Below the pieces are notes generated by a model, which made no database searches, was not told where the DNA came from, and saw only the letters and a list, made by a program, of their open reading frames with translations. From the NCBI GenBank assembly GCA_937960625.1, contig CALGPD010000309.1:1-9872 (forward strand): a stretch of 9,872 nt of DNA, given 5' to 3'. Source of the stretch: an uncultured Spirochaetia bacterium. Lineage in GTDB: Bacteria > Spirochaetota > CALGPD01. The translations under genes and the position numbers were made by a program. Shown piece after piece: positions 6,013-9,872 of this stretch (positions are counted from its first letter, which is position 1; each line of letters opens with the position of its first letter).

Positions 6013-8064
6013 ATGAAAAAATACGCTATTATTACAGCATTTATTATTATTTGTGCCACAGCATTCACATCAAACCCAAAAAAAACCAAAACAAACAATA
6101 TCATATTCGCTGTGTTTGAAAATAAAAACGATAAATATAACAAATGGCTGAGTAAAAGTATTCCCCGCATTCTTATCCAACATTTCAAACACCTGCCCGG
6201 AATGAATGTTAAATCTTTAAACGGATTTATTTTTAACGCAAAAAAAACAAATCTGGATATCACACCGGATATTAAAAGCGCACAGGATATTATCAATAAA
6301 ACAAATACAGATTACTTAATTTACGGCGATTATATCTCTACAGGAAGCTATAAAAACATTGACTCTAAAATTACACTAAATATAAAAATTGCGGCGAAAA
6401 ACAATCCGATTTATTCAAAATTTAATATAAATTTCGATTTTAAAGATATTCACAGAGCAATTAAACAAGTCTGCCTAAAAATCAATAAAATCATTGGAAA
6501 AAAAACAAATATTCCTTATTTAAGTTATCCGATAATAACGAATTCAAAAAGTTTCATTCATTTAATCAGCGGAATTAATAATTATGAACGCAAAGATTAT
6601 CCTGATGCGATTGAAAGGCTGCAAAAAGCAATATCAACGAATAAAAACTATCTGGACCTTGCAATAAGGTATATAACACTGTCGTATATTAAACTCATTG
6701 ATAAGTCAAAAAACAGGAAGCTTTACAAAAACCGGAAAACAAATTCAGGTGCCGAAAAAAACATATCATACGGCAGAATTAAAAGCAAAGCCATACGTCA
6801 TGTTTACAGATTGATAAAACGCTCAACCCCGGCTTTTTTTCACATGGGAAAACTTTATTTTCATTTAAAAAGATATAAAACAGCATTGGAAATTTGGCAG
6901 AGATTACTTCGGATGCAAAAACTCGGGGGCACTACTTTAAACTGGGCAAAATCTTTCAGCTCAAGGCCTTCAACCGCATTCTGTTCAAAAAATGAAATAT
7001 TTGTTGGCACAAGATCAGGGATTTTATATTCTCTTGATTTATTCTCCGGCAAAAAAAAATGGCATTATAAAACAATGAAACCTGTTCAATGTACACCGTT
7101 TGCAAATGAAAATAGAATATATATTATGAGCGGAAGTTATCCCGCTACATTATCAACTTTATATTGTTTTAATAAAAAAACCGGGCTCCCGGTTTATTCA
7201 AAAACTTTCTCTGGAGCGCCTTCATCTACACCGGTTATTATAAAAAACATACTTATAGCAGGCGCAGCATCCGGAAGCGGAAATTTCGTTGCTTATGACA
7301 AGAAAACGGGTAAACTGCTCTGGCGGCGAAGAAGTTTTTTCGCTAAAAGTATTGAAACGGACGGAAAGTTTATTTATCCTCTATTTAAAAAATACACTAA
7401 ATACAGTGATGAAATTAAAAATACTTTGAGTGTCGCAAAAATTGACCCGGTAAGCGGGAAACCTGTATGGGTATTCAATGCTGAAGTTAAAACAATGCCC
7501 CATGATCACAGCCCGCAGGATAAAAAAATCTCATTAGGGAAAAACAATGTGTTTTTTATATCAGGAAACAACTTAATCGTTGTTGATAAAAAAACGGGCA
7601 AATTGAGAAAGCAAATCGTATTTCCTTTTATATTAAGATATGTTTTATATCATGAAGGGATGATATACGTTGCACAGGGCGAACAAATTCACGCTATAAA
7701 TTTTAAAACCGGAAAAATAATTTTCACGTTTCAAGGTAACGGTATTTTAAGTTATCCCGCTGTAAAAAATGGAGTATTGTTTTTCGGAACAACGGATAAA
7801 ATTTTATACGGAATCGATTGCAAAACAGGCAAATATAAATTCCAGTTTAAAACCAATGGTGAAATTTATTTTCCTCCTGATATATCCTCAGGCAACACTT
7901 TATTGTTATCATCCCATGACGGAGCGTTATATAATATTTCTTATGGTAAAAAAGTTTTTTATTCCGGTGTGCATAGATCAGAAATCATTCACAATATTGT
8001 AAAAGCCTATATAAAACTCGGACAAGTTGAAATGGCAGCAGATTATTTACAACGTATTAAATAA
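6013..8064 (+). CDS. Exported TPR / eight-blade PQQ-type beta-propeller protein with TolB/CsgG-like N-terminal domain
   Basis: This 683-residue protein opens with a Sec signal peptide (MKKYAIITAFIIICATAF, cleavage near residues 18-22). Residues 29-160 have the pattern 'vFENk...kWLSkSIPriL...f' and later 'DYLIYGDYISTGSY', as in TolB-N/CsgG/FlgO-like periplasmic domains. TPR-like helices lie at about 181-213 and 273-303. Residues 328-652 contain eight PQQ-type repeats of the form 'lyalD.ktGk..w', at 337-352, 383-397, 425-438, 473-488, 520-535, 559-573, 598-613 and 638-650. A final TPR-like helix pair (656-681) ends the protein. No catalytic or PQQ-ligand pattern is evident, so it is more likely a protein-binding scaffold, as BamB is, than a quinoprotein dehydrogenase. 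ATG 6013 follows AAGGGA. The stop overlaps the convergent permease gene by 8 bp. The substrate or partner is unknown. Confidence 0.85.
   Translation: MKKYAIITAFIIICATAFTSNPKKTKTNNIIFAVFENKNDKYNKWLSKSIPRILIQHFKHLPGMNVKSLNGFIFNAKKTNLDITPDIKSAQDIINKTNTDYLIYGDYISTGSYKNIDSKITLNIKIAAKNNPIYSKFNINFDFKDIHRAIKQVCLKINKIIGKKTNIPYLSYPIITNSKSFIHLISGINNYERKDYPDAIERLQKAISTNKNYLDLAIRYITLSYIKLIDKSKNRKLYKNRKTNSGAEKNISYGRIKSKAIRHVYRLIKRSTPAFFHMGKLYFHLKRYKTALEIWQRLLRMQKLGGTTLNWAKSFSSRPSTAFCSKNEIFVGTRSGILYSLDLFSGKKKWHYKTMKPVQCTPFANENRIYIMSGSYPATLSTLYCFNKKTGLPVYSKTFSGAPSSTPVIIKNILIAGAASGSGNFVAYDKKTGKLLWRRRSFFAKSIETDGKFIYPLFKKYTKYSDEIKNTLSVAKIDPVSGKPVWVFNAEVKTMPHDHSPQDKKISLGKNNVFFISGNNLIVVDKKTGKLRKQIVFPFILRYVLYHEGMIYVAQGEQIHAINFKTGKIIFTFQGNGILSYPAVKNGVLFFGTTDKILYGIDCKTGKYKFQFKTNGEIYFPPDISSGNTLLLSSHDGALYNISYGKKVFYSGVHRSEIIHNIVKAYIKLGQVEMAADYLQRIK
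7174..7195 (-). terminator. Terminator-like hairpin on the minus strand, inside the propeller gene
   Basis: On the minus strand, AAACCGGG, AG and CCCGGTTT form an 8-bp perfect stem (equivalently 7 bp with a 4-nt loop), followed directly by four more Ts and then ATT. A GC-rich stem followed by a T run is the form of an intrinsic terminator. It would stop transcripts that run past the end of the ABC permease gene (8057) antisense into this gene. It lies about 860 nt beyond that gene's stop. The bases also encode KKTGLPV in the propeller, so chance is possible. Confidence 0.4.
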
Positions 8065-8842
8065 TTTTATCTTTAAAGAATGAATGTTTATCAAAGATTA
8101 GTTTACCGTGTAAAATTCTAAAAATTACCATTGATATTGACGTTGCGAAGGCTATCATAAACATAATAACAATTTGATAATATACAGCCTGAGTAACGTT
8201 AGCCCCGCCGATTATCTGACCTGTAACCATGCCCGGAAGTTTGACTATTCCAATCATGAGCATTGCATTGATTGTAGGCATAATCCCGGTTTTAAAACCC
8301 TCGGAGGTAAATTCATATATTGCTGTTGTGCCTTTAATACCTAAAGAAATTAATGATTGAACAAAACTCTTACGTTCTTTGATAGAGTTAATAACATTTT
8401 TATGATACAATGTTATTGCATTGATGCTGTTGCCGATAACCATACCCGATAATGGAATTAAATAATCTGCCCGGTACCAGGGTTTAAAATGTATAATAAA
8501 AATATTCGTTATTATAAAAGTCGTTGTCATTGCGATTGTAAGGGAAATAAACGCGGCGAATAAAAAATCGAACCTTTTATAAGACAGACCCAAAGAATCT
8601 ATACAAATAAAACCTGCAGCAATGTGCATTATTAATAAAACTAAAAGAGACATCCACCATGTATTATACTGAAAAACGTATTTCAAAATATATCCTACAA
8701 TTATTAATTGGGCAAAAGTTCTTAATGCCCCCCATAAAATTTTCCAGTAAAACTTTTTTGAAAACATTAAAGAAATCAATATGGTTCCCAAAACAAGGAG
8801 GTTTGAGAAAAGTAAATCCTGCAAAGATATATTAACGAACAT
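8057..8842 (-). CDS. fetB: ABC transporter permease, FetB/YbbM (UPF0014) family
   Basis: This 261-residue integral membrane protein has seven predicted helices, at about 10-27, 35-57, 62-81, 92-117, 126-145, 189-214 and 219-246. Family landmarks are ALRTFAQLIIVGY (39-51), YLIPLSGMVIGNSINA (127-142), and the signature MPTINAMLMIGIVKLPGM followed by VTGQIIGG (188-213), then YYQIVIMFM. In Escherichia coli, FetA/FetB is linked to iron export and oxidative-stress resistance; the substrate here is inferred by family only. The length is the usual one. The start ATG follows an AGGGA site and overlaps the end of the ATPase gene by 11 bp, so the two are translationally coupled. Its stop overlaps the convergent propeller gene. 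Confidence 0.9.
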   Translation of the reverse strand: MFVNISLQDLLFSNLLVLGTILISLMFSKKFYWKILWGALRTFAQLIIVGYILKYVFQYNTWWMSLLVLLIMHIAAGFICIDSLGLSYKRFDFLFAAFISLTIAMTTTFIITNIFIIHFKPWYRADYLIPLSGMVIGNSINAITLYHKNVINSIKERKSFVQSLISLGIKGTTAIYEFTSEGFKTGIMPTINAMLMIGIVKLPGMVTGQIIGGANVTQAVYYQIVIMFMIAFATSISMVIFRILHGKLIFDKHSFFKDKII

Positions 8843-9539
8843 TATTCCCTCCGTTTAAATAGCGGATAACTTCGTTGTTCTTGGTTGATTTAAAAAAGTC
8901 ATGTTCTTTTGTTATTATCTTTCCGTTTTTAACGAATATGCTTTTAGAGTTTAATTTTTTCATAAAATCAATATTATGGGAAGTAAGAATTATGGCTTGT
9001 GAAATTTCTTTTAATAATTCAAAACCATTCGTGGTAATTTCAGGGTCAAGCCCGGTAAAAACCTCATCAAGTAAATAAACTTGAGCAGGAATTAAAAGGT
9101 TTTGAATTAAAAAAATCCGTTTTCTTTCTCCTGTAGAAATATCTCCCGTATGTTTTTTAAGTATATTTTCATTAAGGGATAATGTATCAAAATAACTTAG
9201 AAAACATTCTTTACCTTTATTATTTTCAATTCCAAGGTATTCGCATATTTTGTATAAATGCTCTTCAACTGTACATGTGAAAAAATCAGGTTTTGAAGGT
9301 ATATAACGGACTCTTTTTCTATGTTGATAAATATCTTCAGAATAAATAGACTTTCCGTTAAATAATACATCTCCGGAATCAGCTCTTATCAATCCGGCGA
9401 GAACAGACATTATTGTGCTTTTACCTGAACCTGACGGGCCAACAATTGTCAGTATTTCACCTTGCCCGATTTCTATGCTGATATTATCGAGAATATTTAC
9501 GTTAATTCGGGATAAGTTTAAATTCTTTGCTTTCAACAT
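8832..9539 (-). CDS. fetA: ABC transporter ATP-binding protein, FetA/YbbL-like
   Basis: This 235-residue nucleotide-binding subunit would power the adjacent FetB-like permease. Walker A is GPSGSGKST (34-42), the signature is ISTGERKR (134-141), Walker B is VYLLDEV (154-160, with Asp158 and catalytic Glu159), the D-loop is TGLDPE (162-167), and the H-loop is SH (187-188). The Q-loop position, normally a Gln in 'Y.pQ.p.lf', reads YIPSKPDFF, with Ser82 in its place. The signature carries Thr where LSGGE has its first Gly. The remaining motifs are intact, so the protein is probably active. A substrate cannot be read from the ATPase alone; the FetA call rests on the FetB-like partner. Unusually for this window, no Shine-Dalgarno sequence lies before the ATG. 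Confidence 0.88.
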   Translation of the reverse strand: MLKAKNLNLSRINVNILDNISIEIGQGEILTIVGPSGSGKSTIMSVLAGLIRADSGDVLFNGKSIYSEDIYQHRKRVRYIPSKPDFFTCTVEEHLYKICEYLGIENNKGKECFLSYFDTLSLNENILKKHTGDISTGERKRIFLIQNLLIPAQVYLLDEVFTGLDPEITTNGFELLKEISQAIILTSHNIDFMKKLNSKSIFVKNGKIITKEHDFFKSTKNNEVIRYLNGGNNVR

Positions 9540-9545
9540 TTCAAT

Positions 9546-9574
9546 ATAATATTTTTAATATTCAGGTTAAGCAA
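9546..9574 (-). promoter_or_regulatory. Candidate promoter for the fetAB-like operon, possibly leaderless
   Basis: On the minus strand TTGCTT (9569-9574) and TATTAT (9546-9551) are separated by exactly 17 nt. Counting about 7 nt on from the -10 box places the transcription start at or next to the ATG at 9539. This would give a leaderless or nearly leaderless mRNA and fits the absence of a ribosome binding site. The -35 box is a weak match. Confidence 0.35.
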
Positions 9575-9611
9575 GTAAAAAACCACAAACACAAATTAAT
9601 TTTCTTTAAAG

Positions 9612-9640
9612 TTGATTTCTCCTGCGTATATTTGTATTTT
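9612..9640 (+). promoter_or_regulatory. Candidate promoter for the nucleosidase-like gene
   Basis: TTGATT (9612-9617) and TATTTT (9635-9640) are separated by 17 nt, each matching its consensus at four of six positions. The leader to the ATG at 9668 would be about 20 nt and includes a GGGG ribosome binding site (9658-9661). Confidence 0.35.
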
Positions 9641-9667
9641 ACTAAAATCTTTTAAACGGGGATGTTA

Positions 9668-9872
9668 ATGACTAACGGTAAAGTTGCAATTCTATACGCA
9701 AATGACAAAGAAGGAAATGCAATTCTCGAAAATTTTAAAGACGCTGTTAAAATAAAAAACGGAGTTTATTCAAAAGGTAAATATCTTATTTATAAAACAG
9801 GAGTTGGTAAAAAAAGTTAGAGAAAAGCGGTTAATACCGTGTTCACACTATACCCTGATCGTGCAATAATAT
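9668..9872 (+). pseudogene. Nucleosidase/phosphorylase-like gene start, interrupted by in-frame TAG; 3' end outside window
   Basis: From ATG 9668 (GGGG site 6 nt upstream; an ATG at 9662 is too close to it) the frame gives 50 codons and then TAG at 9818-9820. The product starts MTNGKVAILYANDKEGNAI, then KGKYLIYKTGVGKKS. After the TAG the same frame continues RKAVNTVFTLYPDRAII to the window edge. Together these resemble the N-terminal part of PNP/UDP phosphorylase-superfamily enzymes such as MTA/SAH nucleosidase or futalosine hydrolase. There an 'ailyAm..E...i', '.sGiGkvnAa.at..li..y.pd.ii' layout is usual, and the spacing after GVGK fits without a gap. The other two frames past the TAG close within 50 nt. 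This could be a real nonsense mutation, a sequencing error, or a coincidental short gene. Family assignment rests on a short stretch. Confidence 0.4.

Larger units (their letters stand above)
9540..9667. other. Divergent intergenic region between fetA-like gene and nucleosidase-like gene
   Basis: This 128-bp AT-rich spacer holds the two divergent promoter candidates. I see no terminator, small RNA or coding frame in it. Confidence 0.5.

Noticed and set aside
5991..6296. Hydrophobic minus-strand frame of 101 codons
   Set aside because: It mirrors the signal peptide and first domain of the propeller protein and would end in that gene's leader. It has no independent support.
6013..8064. PQQ-dependent dehydrogenase
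   Set aside because: The eight blade motifs are present, but I see no catalytic or cofactor-binding pattern, and the TPR and TolB/CsgG-like parts point to a scaffold role.
9809..9820. AAAAAAA run before the TAG as a programmed frameshift site
   Set aside because: The zero frame reads GGT AAA AAA AGT, not the A-AAA-AAG phase of known slippery sites, and the -1 and +1 frames both reach stops soon after without family-like residues.
1..9872. tRNA, rRNA, CRISPR arrays, transposases or integrases
   Set aside because: Reading both strands, I found no cloverleaf, rRNA-like block, regularly spaced repeat or mobile-element protein. Covariance-model searches were not possible here.

Overview
The window is AT-rich bacterial DNA packed with protein genes. 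No tRNA, rRNA, CRISPR array or insertion sequence was recognised. A lipobox protein, signal-peptide TPR and propeller proteins, and BamD/YbgF-style repeats point to a diderm (Gram-negative type) bacterium. The SMC head wording and the unusually short SMC made me think of spirochaete-like lineages, but that is an inference with low confidence. TAA and TAG are both used as ordinary stops (TAG ends smc and the small gene after it).

Layout. (1) Positions 1-5770, minus strand: a tightly spaced run, read right to left, of smc (TTG start), a small single-pass membrane protein, an exported Arg-rich/TPR protein, a lipoprotein, a four-helix DUF1648-like membrane protein, and the first 44 codons of a lipocalin-like protein that leaves the window. 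Gaps are 9-31 nt and the last junction overlaps by 11 bp, so this is probably one operon pairing chromosome organisation with envelope proteins. (2) Positions 5771-6012: a divergent control region with a candidate smc promoter and two inverted repeats in front of the next gene. (3) Positions 6013-8064, plus strand: an exported protein combining a TolB/CsgG-like N-terminal domain, TPR helices and an eight-blade PQQ-type beta-propeller. (4) Positions 8057-9539, minus strand: an ABC exporter pair of the FetA/FetB (YbbL/YbbM, UPF0014) family. It converges on, and overlaps by 8 bp, the propeller gene. (5) Positions 9540-9872: a divergent promoter region, then the start of a nucleosidase/phosphorylase-like gene with an in-frame amber codon.

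Most of the content belongs to known families. The points most worth a second look are the SMC with no recognisable hinge, the Arg-rich exported segment, the Ser in place of the Q-loop Gln in the FetA-like ATPase, a strong antisense terminator-like hairpin inside the propeller gene, and the amber-interrupted nucleosidase. I found no clear evidence of an undescribed multi-gene system.
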